The notes: generated by a model from the sequence alone, not told the origin. A stretch of 64,000 nucleotides of DNA from Bacteroidota bacterium (GCA_026391075.1 JAPLES010000021.1:80865-144864); one strand, 5' to 3'. Numbered from the stretch's first letter, positions 52,726-61,986 are shown. Program-made: numbers and translations.

Positions 52726-53525
52726 AACGTAACGCCCACATTCACCACCAATCGCTGATAAGTTCGTTTGATGTCGTAAGTAGTGCCGTCATTGTATTGC
52801 GTGTACCACCATTTTGTTTCGCTGTTGTTGCGTTTATACGCCACCGATAAAACTATCGAAGCGCGGCTTTGCGTATAAATTCTTAAACCGCCCCCGCACG
52901 ATACATACAAGCCGCCTTTGTTCTGATACGAATAGTATTCATCACTTTTTTTCTTCCACATTACCGAGTAGCCAACATCACAAAATACATACGGAGTCAC
53001 TTTCTTTTTCAAAAACTCACTCGCCAAGCGCAGATAGAAGGGAGAAAAAGTTTGCTTGTAAGAAATCAATCGGTCAATGCCTACACCTGCGCCTAAATAT
53101 AAGTACGGCCAAACCTGGTAGCCGTTTACCGTATGCAGCGACAAACCAAAATCATCTTCACCGATGTTGTTATTGTAGTAATAATAATAGGGCTGAGGAT
53201 TTTCCTTTTTCAAATCAACCCCGTAAATAATTCCAAACTCCGTCATGTTTCTGAAACCGCGCTCGCGTCTGAAATAATTATTTCTGATGCCTCTCAATTT
53301 ATTTTTCAGAGAACACTCTTTCTTAACGCTGTCAATCTCTTCTTGTTTAAAAACAAAAACACTTCCGCCCAAGAGCTCAATTTGTGTTGATGTATTAGTA
53401 TTGTTGGGCTGTATTTTCCCTCTTAACACGCTTCCACTCTTGAGATAAACCACATCTTCTGAATTAGATTGAGCGAATGCACACGTTGAAGCAAGCATTA
53501 TTAGCAGGGTAAGAAATTTGTTCAT
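52722..53525 (-). CDS. Exported protein of unknown function
   Basis: 267 residues from ATG 53525 (MNKFLTLLIMLASTCAFAQS, signal peptide). A segment YLKSGSVLRGKIQPNN near the N-terminus resembles the small beta domain seen in Bacteroidota proteins handling surface or stress signals. The rest alternates Tyr-rich beta-strands (GLSLHTVNGYQVWPYLYLGA; LRIYTQSRASIVLSVAYKRN) and ends in VNVGVTF with terminal Phe, so an outer-membrane beta-barrel is likely. Divergent from the LVIVD lipoprotein across a nested palindrome (53546-53593), which may control both. Confidence 0.75.
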   Translation of the reverse strand: MNKFLTLLIMLASTCAFAQSNSEDVVYLKSGSVLRGKIQPNNTNTSTQIELLGGSVFVFKQEEIDSVKKECSLKNKLRGIRNNYFRRERGFRNMTEFGIIYGVDLKKENPQPYYYYYNNNIGEDDFGLSLHTVNGYQVWPYLYLGAGVGIDRLISYKQTFSPFYLRLASEFLKKKVTPYVFCDVGYSVMWKKKSDEYYSYQNKGGLYVSCGGGLRIYTQSRASIVLSVAYKRNNSETKWWYTQYNDGTTYDIKRTYQRLVVNVGVTF

Positions 53526-53545
53526 AGAAAATAATTTTAGGGTCA

Positions 53546-53593
53546 GGCAACGGTTTGCCAAATCAAAACGTTTTGAAACAGGAAACCGTTGCC
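53546..53593. promoter_or_regulatory. Nested palindrome between divergent genes
   Basis: GGCAACGGTTT (53546-53556) and AAACCGTTGCC (53583-53593) are a perfect 11-bp inverted repeat that encloses a second perfect palindrome TCAAAACGTTTTGA (53563-53576). Either arm points GGCAACGGTTT towards one of the two divergent genes, so it looks like a shared operator or a pair of promoter elements. A similar GCGCAACCTTTG lies just upstream of the ECF sigma gene (about 54951-54962). Confidence 0.6.
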
Positions 53594-53623
53594 TTGCTTA
53601 TTAAAAAACAAAAACCTTTCACT

Positions 53624-54901
53624 ATGAAATCTAAATTCCTCTTTCTTCTTCCTGTGTTCTTTGTACTTGTTATGTCTTCTTGCAAAAAAGACAAGTGCGA
53701 GCAAACTATTACTTACAAAAAGTATGAACCGGTCTACATGAGTTTTGAAGAATTACGCGCTTCGGTAAAATCGGAACCTGCGCAAGCACTCAAAAAGCCG
53801 GGCAAGATTTACATCAAAGGCAATTACATTTTTGTGAATGAAATAGATAAAGGCATTCACATCATTGACAATACCAATCCTTCTTCACCACAAAACATTG
53901 CGTTTATCAATATACCGGGCAACATGGATATAGCTGCCACCGGCAATACCTTATATGCCGATAGCTATATGGATTTAGTCGCGCTTGATATTTCAAATCC
54001 TTTGAGTGTGACCGTGCAGAAAAGAATTCAGGATGCACTGCCGCAACGCGTTTACACTTATGGCTACACAGCCGATGCAACAAAAGGAGTTGTGCTTGAA
54101 TGGGCTGAGAAAATGGTAACTGAAAAACTGAGTGCCGATTGCAACACAGGGCAGGTTTATTATAACAGAGGAATGGAAGGCGATGTGATGTTTGCGGGAA
54201 CAGCGGGCACTGTTAGTCCGACTACGTCAGTTCAAACGCCTGGCATTGGTGGTTCTACCGCGCGCTTCACTATTGCAAGCAATGCTTTATACATAGTTGA
54301 CAACAGTAACTTGCATGTTTATGATATTTCGAACAGCAGCGACCCGCAAAAAGTTTCTGACAAAAATATTGGCTGGAGTATCGAAACTATTTTCCCTTAT
54401 CAAAATCATTTGTTCATCGGTTCAAGTTCGGGTGTTTATATTTACGACAACTCCAATCCGCTTTCTCCAAATTATATTTCTGTTTACAATCACATTACTG
54501 CTTGCGACCCGGTTACAGTAGAAGGCAACTACATGTATTTCACACTCAGCAACGATGCACCTTGTCATATGGGCGTAAATCAATTAGAAGTAGTTGACAT
54601 TACTGACCTAGCAAATCCTACAATGAAAACTACGGTGCCAATGACCAACCCGAAAGGACTCGGCATTGACAACAAAACACTTTTCATTTGCGATAGCAAC
54701 GATGGATTGAAAGTGTATGATGCTACAGATGTATTGGATATTGCGAATCATCAAATCGCGCATTTCAGCAACATCAATTCGCATGATGTTATTCCGTTCA
54801 ACAACATATTATTGATGATTGGCAATGACGGTTTGTATCAATACGATTACAGCAACGTGCAAAATATTTCATTGCTGAGCAGAATTCCGGTAGAAAATTA
54901 A
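53624..54901 (+). CDS. LVIVD-repeat lipoprotein
   Basis: 425 residues from ATG 53624. Signal MKSKFLFLLPVFFVLVMSSC with lipobox, then KKDKCEQ. The bulk is a beta-propeller of LVIVD-type repeats: GIHIIDNTNPSSPQNIAFIN, LVALDISNPLSVTVQKR, NLHVYDISNSSDPQKVSDKN, GVYIYDNSNPLSPNYISVYN, QLEVVDITDLANPTMKTTVP and GLKVYDATDVLDI. It is anchored on the outer face of a membrane; the function of this fold here is unknown. It precedes the ECF sigma gene by 81 bp, so it may be a target or sensor of that module. Confidence 0.85.
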   Translation: MKSKFLFLLPVFFVLVMSSCKKDKCEQTITYKKYEPVYMSFEELRASVKSEPAQALKKPGKIYIKGNYIFVNEIDKGIHIIDNTNPSSPQNIAFINIPGNMDIAATGNTLYADSYMDLVALDISNPLSVTVQKRIQDALPQRVYTYGYTADATKGVVLEWAEKMVTEKLSADCNTGQVYYNRGMEGDVMFAGTAGTVSPTTSVQTPGIGGSTARFTIASNALYIVDNSNLHVYDISNSSDPQKVSDKNIGWSIETIFPYQNHLFIGSSSGVYIYDNSNPLSPNYISVYNHITACDPVTVEGNYMYFTLSNDAPCHMGVNQLEVVDITDLANPTMKTTVPMTNPKGLGIDNKTLFICDSNDGLKVYDATDVLDIANHQIAHFSNINSHDVIPFNNILLMIGNDGLYQYDYSNVQNISLLSRIPVEN

Positions 54902-54982
54902 TAGTGTTCACTGTTGATGTGTTTAAACGTTTTGGTCTTTGAAATTTAACGCGCAACCTTTGAACTTGTAATTGTAACTTCG

Positions 54983-55552
54983 ATGCGAATAATTTTTAGC
55001 GTGAGCGAAGAAGAACTTATAAGAGGTTGTATTGAAAACGAACGGCTTGCTCAAAAGCGTTTATACGAACGCCATTTCAGCAAGATGATGAGTGTGTGCA
55101 TGCGGTATGCCTCGCATCGTGAACAGGCAACCGAAATGCTGAACATGGGTTTTTTAAAAGTTTTTAAAACGATTGAAAGCTTTGGCAAAAAAGGTGGCAA
55201 CCTCGAAGGATGGATTTACCGCATTATGGTGAACACCGCTATTGATTATTTGCGAAGCGAAATACGCCATCAGCATTTGGACATGGAGCGCACTGTTTAT
55301 GTGGAGGACACCAGCGATGTGCTTGCTGATTTAGCTGCCGAACAGATTTTAGAAATGGTGAACGAACTAACGCCCGCTTACAGGACAGTTTTTAATCTGT
55401 ATGTGGTGGAAGGTTACAACCATAGCGAAATAGGAAAACTGCTCGGCATAAGTGAAGGCACTTCGAAATCGAATCTGGCAAAAGCAAAAGCAAAGATGCA
55501 ACAGAAAATTATGGAGTTGAATAAAGTTAACGTTAGTGCATATGGAAAATAG
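54983..55552 (+). CDS. ECF-type RNA polymerase sigma factor
   Basis: 189 residues. Region 2: GCIENERLAQKRLYERHFSK and the helix MVNTAIDYLRSEIRHQ; region 4: LTPAYRTVFNLYVVEGYNHS followed by the HTH LLGISEGTSKSNLAKAKAKM. There is no region 1 or 3, so it is a typical sigma-70 family extracytoplasmic function factor. It directs polymerase to envelope-stress or surface genes in response to its partner. The downstream anti-sigma-like gene overlaps its last 11 nt. Upstream GCGCAACCTTTG (about 54951-54962) resembles motifs near 53546. Confidence 0.92.
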   Translation: MRIIFSVSEEELIRGCIENERLAQKRLYERHFSKMMSVCMRYASHREQATEMLNMGFLKVFKTIESFGKKGGNLEGWIYRIMVNTAIDYLRSEIRHQHLDMERTVYVEDTSDVLADLAAEQILEMVNELTPAYRTVFNLYVVEGYNHSEIGKLLGISEGTSKSNLAKAKAKMQQKIMELNKVNVSAYGK

Positions 55553-57059
55553 TTCCTACAAACAAATACGAGAGAAACTCAGCAGCACTGAATTTCCTTT
55601 CGACCCGCAGGCTTGGGAACAAATGGAAGCCATGCTTGATGAAAAGAAAAAGCGCAGAGGGTTTTTCTGGTGGTGGACCGGAGGAATTGCTGCGGTGCTT
55701 TTGTTGAGCATCGGCATTCTCGGATGGGGCGTGTATTTAATGGAGGCAGATGATAAACAAGTAGTAGAGATAGCAGACGGCAGACCACAGACAGCGGCTG
55801 AAAACGATAGCGATGAAAATAAATTAGCAACACTAAGCTCCCGCGATGAAACGCGGGATGAAACAAGCAGCACTAAGCAGGAAAATACAAATACACCAGT
55901 GACATTGGAAAGTAATAAAAATGCAAATTCAAAAAAACAAGAACAGAACATTGAAGCAAAGTCAAAAAATAAAAAACAGAAAGCCGAAGCAAATTCAAAA
56001 GCAGTTACAAGTAGTAGATTCAAAAGCGAAGAAGACAATCATTCTACAGTATTAATCAATGCTAATCCACATCATGCTCGTGGCAATGTATTTTCGAAGC
56101 AAGTAGTAAGCACCTCCAAGCATAAAAACAAAACACAGACAACTCGTAACTCGCAACTCGCAACCCGCAACCAACAACCAGTAACTCCTATTCAAAACGA
56201 AATAGAGATGCTCAATGCACCTGCTTTAAGAAATAATTCAACCGCTGAAAATATTTTGCTTGCAAGACGAGAAGCAGAATTTCTTCAATCTATTTCAGAT
56301 AAAGCAGAAACAGGATTCGATAAAAAAGAAGAAGATGCTCTTCCTAAAAAGAAGAAACAAATCTTCCATTATTCTCTAGGTGTTTTGGCAAATGTTACAG
56401 GAACAACATTAGGAAATCAGCCTGGTAATCAACCTAAACGCCCGCCTTTGTTTTACAGCACCCCATCTTACATGGTTGGCTTTACCCACGATTTTCTTTT
56501 TGTGAATCGCATTGCCATCACCAATTCAATTCTGTTTTCGCAAACATCTTTCAAGGTTTATTATCCAAGGACAATTGATATTTCTCGAACTCCAGTTAGT
56601 TACACTTCGCATATAACAGAGCTTGCTATTCCCATCGGTATAAAAATTTACGCAGTAGTAAAAAATAATTTCCGCTTCTACATCAACGCAGGAATTGTCA
56701 ACCACATCAAACTGAAAGAAACTTTCGACTATGCCTTTGATGCTGATACTTCAACTTCTTTTGTTGCCAGTATTGCAGATAACTCAACGTTCCCATCACA
56801 AACCAATTTTGCACCCGAAGCTGCAAGCATTAATAGAACCACGTCAGGAAATTCAAACAGCACTCAGGATTTCTCTATCAATAATGCTAAGCGTTATTAC
56901 ACTTCCTTCTACGCATCAGCAGGATTTGAATTCATTGCTAAAAAGCATTTCGTGCTTTTTGCCGAACCAACATTCTACATGGGCTTGCAAAAAATTGGCG
57001 TGCAGGAAAAACGGAAATATAATTTAGGATTGAGCGGTGGGTTTAGATATCAGTTTTAA
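55542..57059 (+). CDS. Anti-sigma-like membrane protein fused to an outer-membrane beta-barrel domain
   Basis: 505 residues from ATG 55542; a GTG two codons upstream is an alternative. Residues 1-40 are a short cytoplasmic region (SSTEFPFDPQAWEQMEAMLD) like Bacteroidota anti-sigma proteins; 42-66 is a transmembrane helix; 67-275 is a long Lys/Asn/Gln/Glu-rich periplasmic linker; 275-505 alternates aromatic beta-strands and ends GLSGGFRYQF with terminal Phe, as outer-membrane barrels do. It could carry a signal from the outer membrane to the sigma factor. Residues about 200-215 are a captured AACTCGCAAC repeat. Confidence 0.78.
   Translation: MENSSYKQIREKLSSTEFPFDPQAWEQMEAMLDEKKKRRGFFWWWTGGIAAVLLLSIGILGWGVYLMEADDKQVVEIADGRPQTAAENDSDENKLATLSSRDETRDETSSTKQENTNTPVTLESNKNANSKKQEQNIEAKSKNKKQKAEANSKAVTSSRFKSEEDNHSTVLINANPHHARGNVFSKQVVSTSKHKNKTQTTRNSQLATRNQQPVTPIQNEIEMLNAPALRNNSTAENILLARREAEFLQSISDKAETGFDKKEEDALPKKKKQIFHYSLGVLANVTGTTLGNQPGNQPKRPPLFYSTPSYMVGFTHDFLFVNRIAITNSILFSQTSFKVYYPRTIDISRTPVSYTSHITELAIPIGIKIYAVVKNNFRFYINAGIVNHIKLKETFDYAFDADTSTSFVASIADNSTFPSQTNFAPEAASINRTTSGNSNSTQDFSINNAKRYYTSFYASAGFEFIAKKHFVLFAEPTFYMGLQKIGVQEKRKYNLGLSGGFRYQF
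56141..56186. repeat. AACTCGCAAC stutter inside the anti-sigma-like gene
   Basis: AACTCGTAACTCGCAACTCG then CAACCCGCAACCAACAACC: repeated ~10-nt units in coding sequence, read as TTRNSQLATRNQQP. Same family as the intergenic repeat 14590-14685. Confidence 0.7.
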
Positions 57060-57099
57060 AACAACGGCCCCCAAACCCCCGAAGGGGGCTTGAAAGACA

Positions 57100-57139
57100 A
57101 AATACAAACAGCCCACAAAAATGTGGGCTGTTTGTATTT
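57100..57139. terminator. Bidirectional terminator
   Basis: AAATACAAACAGCCCACA, loop AAAA, TGTGGGCTGTTTGTATTT: an 18-bp perfect stem between the converging genes. It is preceded by a CCCCCGAAGGGGG repeat (57064-57090) and followed by CTCTCCTTCGGAGAGG (57145-57160). Confidence 0.85.
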
Positions 57140-57176
57140 AAGTCCTCTCCTTCGGAGAGGATTTAGGAGAGGTGCT

Positions 57177-57407
57177 TTACTTAATATTCGGATTCGGTTC
57201 TTTGGCTAGGAAAAAGAAAGCCAAACCAATAGTGAGTAACAATATGCCAACCACCAACGGAATAAAATTTCCGGTTTGAAATAAACTCATATGCAACTTC
57301 GGGTCGTTGTACTCATTGTTGTATGAGGAGTTCTGCATTACAAAACTGAAATAGAATGTAAGCAGACCGCCTACGATAGTAAATATTCCTGCTATTACTT
57401 TGCTCAT
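57177..57407 (-). CDS. Small membrane protein
   Basis: 76 residues with two transmembrane helices, about 5-26 (AGIFTIVGGLLTFYFSFVM) and 48-69 (FIPLVVGILLLTIGLAFFFL), joined by a polar loop with NSSYNNEYNDPK, and ending KEPNPNIK. Family not recognised. Start ATG 57407. Coding potential rests on its clean hydrophobic pattern and absence of a competing frame. Confidence 0.65.
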   Translation of the reverse strand: MSKVIAGIFTIVGGLLTFYFSFVMQNSSYNNEYNDPKLHMSLFQTGNFIPLVVGILLLTIGLAFFFLAKEPNPNIK

Positions 57408-57531
57408 AGTTGTAAAATTTTCGAGGGCGAATGTAAACCAAAAACAGAAATTGCAAAATGAGAAATGCCCTAGTGTTTTAGTTATGAAGACAAATTCTTT
57501 TTGTAGTATCGTTTACACAAAAAACTTTACC

Positions 57532-58554
57532 ATGATTAGAAAAATACTTTTCACCGTCACGTTGCAGGTGGCGTTTTCATTTTTAATGCACGCGCAATAT
57601 TTTACATTAAAATTTGCGGGAGGATATGCATGGCCCGGCATTCAAAATAATGAACAAATAATGGGACCCAAAATTGACCCTTTCTCACCGGAGAAAGATG
57701 GCTTACTGCCTATGACAAATATCAGCGATACACTCCCGCTTTACGAACCTGTTCACGGCTCGTATGGCAACGGAGGTAATTTTACTTTTGGTTTTGGTTA
57801 CATGATTAATCCCTACATAGGTGTTGAAATGGGTGTCTCCGTTTTAAAGAGTCAAACTTTTAGAAGTTCGCAAACCAGAGGATTAACACAACGAGTTATT
57901 GAAGGACCTCCTCCGGTGTATCAGGCTTTGGGTTATTATTTTATGCAAGCAAATATCTCCACCCATGCTTTGGGACTTTCACTAATGCCTTCCATTATTA
58001 TTCAAGCGGCAAAGCCGGGATGGAAAGTTTACCCCTACGGTCGCTTGGGAATTTCACTTCCTGTATTTGGCGAATTAGAACACAAAATTTCTATTGATGT
58101 AGACACCATTGTTTTAGATTTAATAAAAAACGAGCCTTATTTTTTAGGCAAACATGTGGATGTAACCCTCAAAACCGAAGGCACGGTTTCCATTGGTGTA
58201 AACGGTGCGCTTGGTATTGCATATCGTCCATTGCCTTGTTTAATGATAAGTGCAGAAATGAACGGACAGTACTTGGTAACAAGAGCCAAATCTTCGAGAG
58301 TTACGCAATGGGATACCGATGGCAAAGACCGAATTGCCGACCGTGGTGTTTATAGAACTGAATTTAATTTTGTTGACAAACTGGACAAGAATTCAAACAA
58401 TGCTGATTACAATCCTAACTATGATAAAAATAAACCCAAGGATGATTTGAGACCTACCGGACCATTCAGCAATATTGGTTTTAATGTAGGAGTTACCATT
58501 TTGCTTAGCAAAGAAATTTTAGCTAAAAAGAAAAAGGGAGAACAGAAAAAATGA
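57532..58554 (+). CDS. Outer-membrane beta-barrel protein
   Basis: 340 residues from ATG 57532 (MIRKILFTVTLQVAFSFLMHAQ, signal peptide); the longer frame upstream is unlikely. The mature part alternates aromatic and polar residues in strands (FTLKFAGGYAWPG, FTFGFGYMINPYIGVEMGVS, LRPTGPFSNIGFNVGVTILL), an OmpA/OprF-like or porin-family barrel. The Lys-rich end (KEILAKKKKGEQKK) is unusual after the last strand. Substrate or partner unknown. Confidence 0.82.
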   Translation: MIRKILFTVTLQVAFSFLMHAQYFTLKFAGGYAWPGIQNNEQIMGPKIDPFSPEKDGLLPMTNISDTLPLYEPVHGSYGNGGNFTFGFGYMINPYIGVEMGVSVLKSQTFRSSQTRGLTQRVIEGPPPVYQALGYYFMQANISTHALGLSLMPSIIIQAAKPGWKVYPYGRLGISLPVFGELEHKISIDVDTIVLDLIKNEPYFLGKHVDVTLKTEGTVSIGVNGALGIAYRPLPCLMISAEMNGQYLVTRAKSSRVTQWDTDGKDRIADRGVYRTEFNFVDKLDKNSNNADYNPNYDKNKPKDDLRPTGPFSNIGFNVGVTILLSKEILAKKKKGEQKK

Positions 58555-58581
58555 TTCTGTTTTTGCAAAGAAGGTGAAAAC

Positions 58582-58618
58582 AAAAAAGCCTTTCCGATAT
58601 TATCGGGAAGGCTTTTTT
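58582..58618. terminator. Bidirectional terminator
   Basis: AAAAAAGCCTTTCCGATA and TATCGGGAAGGCTTTTTT pair with one G-U, with flanking T and A runs. Serves the barrel gene and the esterase gene on the minus strand. The stem core CCTTCCCG is also used in the dnaA terminator. Confidence 0.85.
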
Positions 58619-58641
58619 GTTTCTTATTTATCAACCTAAAT

Positions 58642-59853
58642 TTATTGCAACATAACTTTCTTGGTAATTCCCGAAGCATCTGCTTTTAGAATTCGTACTA
58701 AGTATAAACCTGAAGAAAGGTTGTTTCGATTAAATGTAATAGTAGAAGCGGTAATGCTTTTCTCTTCCACCAATCTTCCGGTTTCGTCTAATAACTGAAC
58801 TTGTGTGTAAACTCCCGATTGAGAAAAGAACACGTTGATTTGGTTAGTAGCTGGATTAGGATAAACACTTACGTTGGCATCGGATGTAATATTTGCTATA
58901 GAAGTAGCTTGACTGCACACTAAAGAGTAAAGAAAATCTCTGGTGGTAGTATCCACCTTTGTAAACTTTGGAGCACTTCCATCCCAAGGCACGTGACCAT
59001 CACCAGGAAATAAAACGCTAACATGATTAGTGCCGAACTGCTGATACAATGGCTCCAGTGCACCTAATCCGCATAGACGAACTTTTACCGCAGCGTTTAA
59101 AGGATAGTCGCATTGATAGGGAACTGTGTTATCAGCTGTGCCATGAAAATTTACCGATGGCTTACTGTTTGGTCCCACAAACTCAGGAACATTTATTCCA
59201 CCTGCACAATTAATCAATGCTTGAACTTCTGAAGAGTATCCGTCATTTCCGCTATTGCCTTCAAATCCTCCATTTTGATTAATGATAGTTTGAAGATACG
59301 GAGTAAGCTCTCCCAAACTGTCCACGTAAATACTGTGCATGTAAAGTACAGCACCCGCTGAATTTCCGCCAACAAAAATGATGTTTGGATTTACTTTGTA
59401 AGTGTTTGTGGTAGCAGCATCTTTTCTAAAAAAACGAATGGCCGATTTGCCATCGCTAAGGGCTTTCAAAACAGTAGTAACTGCATAGCCAGAATCATAA
59501 TACATACTAATGGCATCACCTAAACGATAGTTAATAGAAGCCGTAACATAACCGCGTTTTGCAAAATTGGTACAAAGCGAAACCACTGTTGGGTCCTGCG
59601 CTTTATCACCCGCATAAAAACTTCCTCCATGTGCCAAAATAATAAGTGGACGCATAGATGCTGTATCTCCGGCCGGCTCGTAAACATCCAACTTTAACGT
59701 AGTGCTGTTAGCCGTACTGTAAGTAACATTGGAAGTTTTAGTGACGGTCGAAAAAATCATGTCCTTGTACCGTGCACCACATTGTGCATTTGCATTTTGT
59801 GCAATCACTACAACTGCGCAAAAAAGAAGAAAAGAGTAAATTTTTGTTTTCAT
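58642..59853 (-). CDS. Secreted alpha/beta hydrolase (esterase) with T9SS sorting domain
   Basis: 403 residues: a signal peptide (FLLFCAVVVIAQNANAQ), an esterase/lipase domain to about 310, and a type A T9SS sorting domain (VSVYPNPATNQINVFF to GLYLVRILK...KKVMLQ). The oxyanion motif is LAHGGSFYAGDK; the nucleophile lies in VGGNSAGAVLY; the C-terminal GDGHVPWDG supplies the His. A carboxylesterase- or acetylxylan-esterase-like activity on polymers outside the cell is plausible; the substrate is not shown. Ends at the 58582-58618 terminator. Confidence 0.87.
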   Translation of the reverse strand: MKTKIYSFLLFCAVVVIAQNANAQCGARYKDMIFSTVTKTSNVTYSTANSTTLKLDVYEPAGDTASMRPLIILAHGGSFYAGDKAQDPTVVSLCTNFAKRGYVTASINYRLGDAISMYYDSGYAVTTVLKALSDGKSAIRFFRKDAATTNTYKVNPNIIFVGGNSAGAVLYMHSIYVDSLGELTPYLQTIINQNGGFEGNSGNDGYSSEVQALINCAGGINVPEFVGPNSKPSVNFHGTADNTVPYQCDYPLNAAVKVRLCGLGALEPLYQQFGTNHVSVLFPGDGHVPWDGSAPKFTKVDTTTRDFLYSLVCSQATSIANITSDANVSVYPNPATNQINVFFSQSGVYTQVQLLDETGRLVEEKSITASTITFNRNNLSSGLYLVRILKADASGITKKVMLQ

Positions 59854-59898
59854 GAAATGAAGTTTGGGTTATGAAAAAGTATCCGAAAGTAAAATGTT

Positions 59899-61980
59899 TT
59901 ATCGAATCACGCTTCCGTTCGTTGTTAATTCTTTGGGCGATACAAAATGAAGTTTGCCTGCCGCATCTTCTGCCAGCAAAATCATTCCTTTCGATTCTAT
60001 ACCACGAATTTTACGAGGAGCTAAATTGGAAACCACCGAAACCTGCAAACCGATTAAATCTTCTGGTTTAAAATGTTCTGCAATTCCCGAAACTATAGTG
60101 CGCGTTTCAAAACCTAAGTCAACAGAAAGTTTCAAAAGCTTATCTGCTTTCTCTACTTTTTCAGCGGTAAGAATTGTGCCTATCCGCAAATCGAGTTTTG
60201 TAAAATCTTCGAAAGTAATCAGCCCCCCATCCCCCGAAGGGGGAGTAATATTTGATTTGTCTTGCATTTTTGTATTTGCCTTTTCGATGGTCAATGGACT
60301 ATGGTCAATGGTCTTCTTCAACTTCTCCATCTGCTTCTCAATCACTTCATCTTCCAACTTCTGATAAAGCAAACTTGCTTTGCCGAGGATATGATTTGGT
60401 TTCAATAAATCCTGTCTGCCTGCATCTGTCCAACTAAAATGCGAAGCATCTAAATTCAACATCGCAAAAATTTTCTTAGAAGTAAACGGCAAAAACGGTT
60501 CGCATAAAATTCCCAGGTTGGCAATAATTTGCAAGCAATCGTAAAGCACCACTGCGGTTGCTTCCTTATCTGTTTTAATCAACTTCCACGGTTCTTTTTC
60601 CGAAAGCATTTGATTGCCATGACGCGCCACATTCAGCATTTCACTCAATGCTTCACGGAAATGAAAATGCTCTAATGAATCAGAAATTTTTTCGCGTTGC
60701 GCGGTGATAAAAGTTTTTAGTTCACTACATTCTCCCGCCTGCGGAACTTTGTTGTCGAAAAATTTATCGGTCAACACCATTACACGGTTCACGAGGTTTC
60801 CGAGTATGGCAACGAGTTCGCTATTCACCCGCGTTTGATAATCCTTCCAGGTAAATTCAGAATCTTTTGTTTCGGGCGCAATGGAACACAACACATACCG
60901 AAGCTCGTCTGCTTTGTCCGGAAAGTCTTCAATGTATTCGTGCATCTCAACACTCCACTTGCGGCTAGTGCTCATTTTGTCGCCTTCCAAATTCAAAAAT
61001 TCATTGGCAGGAACATTATCAGGCACAATGTAATCGCCATGCATGTGCAGCATCACAGGGAAAATAATGCAGTGAAAAACAATATTGTCTTTTCCTACAA
61101 AATGAATCAATCGAGTGTCGCTATCCTTCCAATACAATTCCCAACTCTTGTTGTTTTCTTTTGCCCATTGCTTAGTAGCAGAGATATAACCGATAGGCGC
61201 ATCGAACCAAACGTAAAGCACTTTACCTTCAGCATTTGGAAGTGGAACGCGTACGCCCCATTCTCCATCGCGCGTCATGGCGCGTGGCTGCAAGCCGGCA
61301 TCTATCCAACTTTTCGATTGACCGTAAACATTCTGTTTCCAATCTTTCGCGTGGTCGCGAATGAGCCATTGTTTCAACCACGGCTCATATTCATTCAAGG
61401 GCAAATACCAATGTTTGGTTTCGCGCAACACAGGTTTATTGCCACTTAAAGTTGAACGCGGATTTATCAATTCGCTTGGCGAAAGTGCCTTACCACATTT
61501 TTCGCATTGATCACCAAACGCATTTTCGTAAGCACAATTCGGACAAGTGCCTACAATATATCTGTCGGCCAAAAAAACTTTTTTCTCTTCATCAAAATAT
61601 TGTTCGCTGGTAACTTCTTTAAACAAACCTTTGTTATAGAAATCAAGAAAAAACTCTTGTGCTGTTTCGTGGTGAATAGGTTCGCTGGTGCGGTGGTAGA
61701 TATCGAATGCAATTCCAAGTTTATCGAAACTATCTTTTATGAGTCCGTGATATTTATCAATGATAGCGCGCGGAGTGGTGTTCTCCTGTATTGCCTGAAT
61801 AGTAATAGCCGTTCCATGTTCATCGCTGCCGCAAACAAAAACTACATCGCGTTTTTGCGCGCGCAAATAGCGCACATAAATATCGGCAGGTAAATAAGCT
61901 CCTGCTAAGTGACCAATGTGTTTGGGTCCATTAGCATAAGGCAAAGCCGCAGTAATCGTATATCGTTTCCAGTTCTTCAT
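59899..61980 (-). CDS. metG: Methionyl-tRNA synthetase
   Basis: 693 residues from ATG 61980; a TTG three codons upstream is an alternative. HIGH motif at 21-24 ([13 protein letters not shown]), zinc region [20 protein letters not shown], and KMSKS variant [10 protein letters not shown] (about 335). The anticodon-binding domain is followed by a linker and a C-terminal EMAP/tRNA-binding domain ([20 protein letters not shown]), the dimeric class. The linker holds captured repeats (60226-60312) encoding DHSPLTIEK and PPSGDGG. Confidence 0.96.
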   Translation of the reverse strand: MKNWKRYTITAALPYANGPKHIGHLAGAYLPADIYVRYLRAQKRDVVFVCGSDEHGTAITIQAIQENTTPRAIIDKYHGLIKDSFDKLGIAFDIYHRTSEPIHHETAQEFFLDFYNKGLFKEVTSEQYFDEEKKVFLADRYIVGTCPNCAYENAFGDQCEKCGKALSPSELINPRSTLSGNKPVLRETKHWYLPLNEYEPWLKQWLIRDHAKDWKQNVYGQSKSWIDAGLQPRAMTRDGEWGVRVPLPNAEGKVLYVWFDAPIGYISATKQWAKENNKSWELYWKDSDTRLIHFVGKDNIVFHCIIFPVMLHMHGDYIVPDNVPANEFLNLEGDKMSTSRKWSVEMHEYIEDFPDKADELRYVLCSIAPETKDSEFTWKDYQTRVNSELVAILGNLVNRVMVLTDKFFDNKVPQAGECSELKTFITAQREKISDSLEHFHFREALSEMLNVARHGNQMLSEKEPWKLIKTDKEATAVVLYDCLQIIANLGILCEPFLPFTSKKIFAMLNLDASHFSWTDAGRQDLLKPNHILGKASLLYQKLEDEVIEKQMEKLKKTIDHSPLTIEKANTKMQDKSNITPPSGDGGLITFEDFTKLDLRIGTILTAEKVEKADKLLKLSVDLGFETRTIVSGIAEHFKPEDLIGLQVSVVSNLAPRKIRGIESKGMILLAEDAAGKLHFVSPKELTTNGSVIR

Positions 61981-61986
61981 TCTTCG

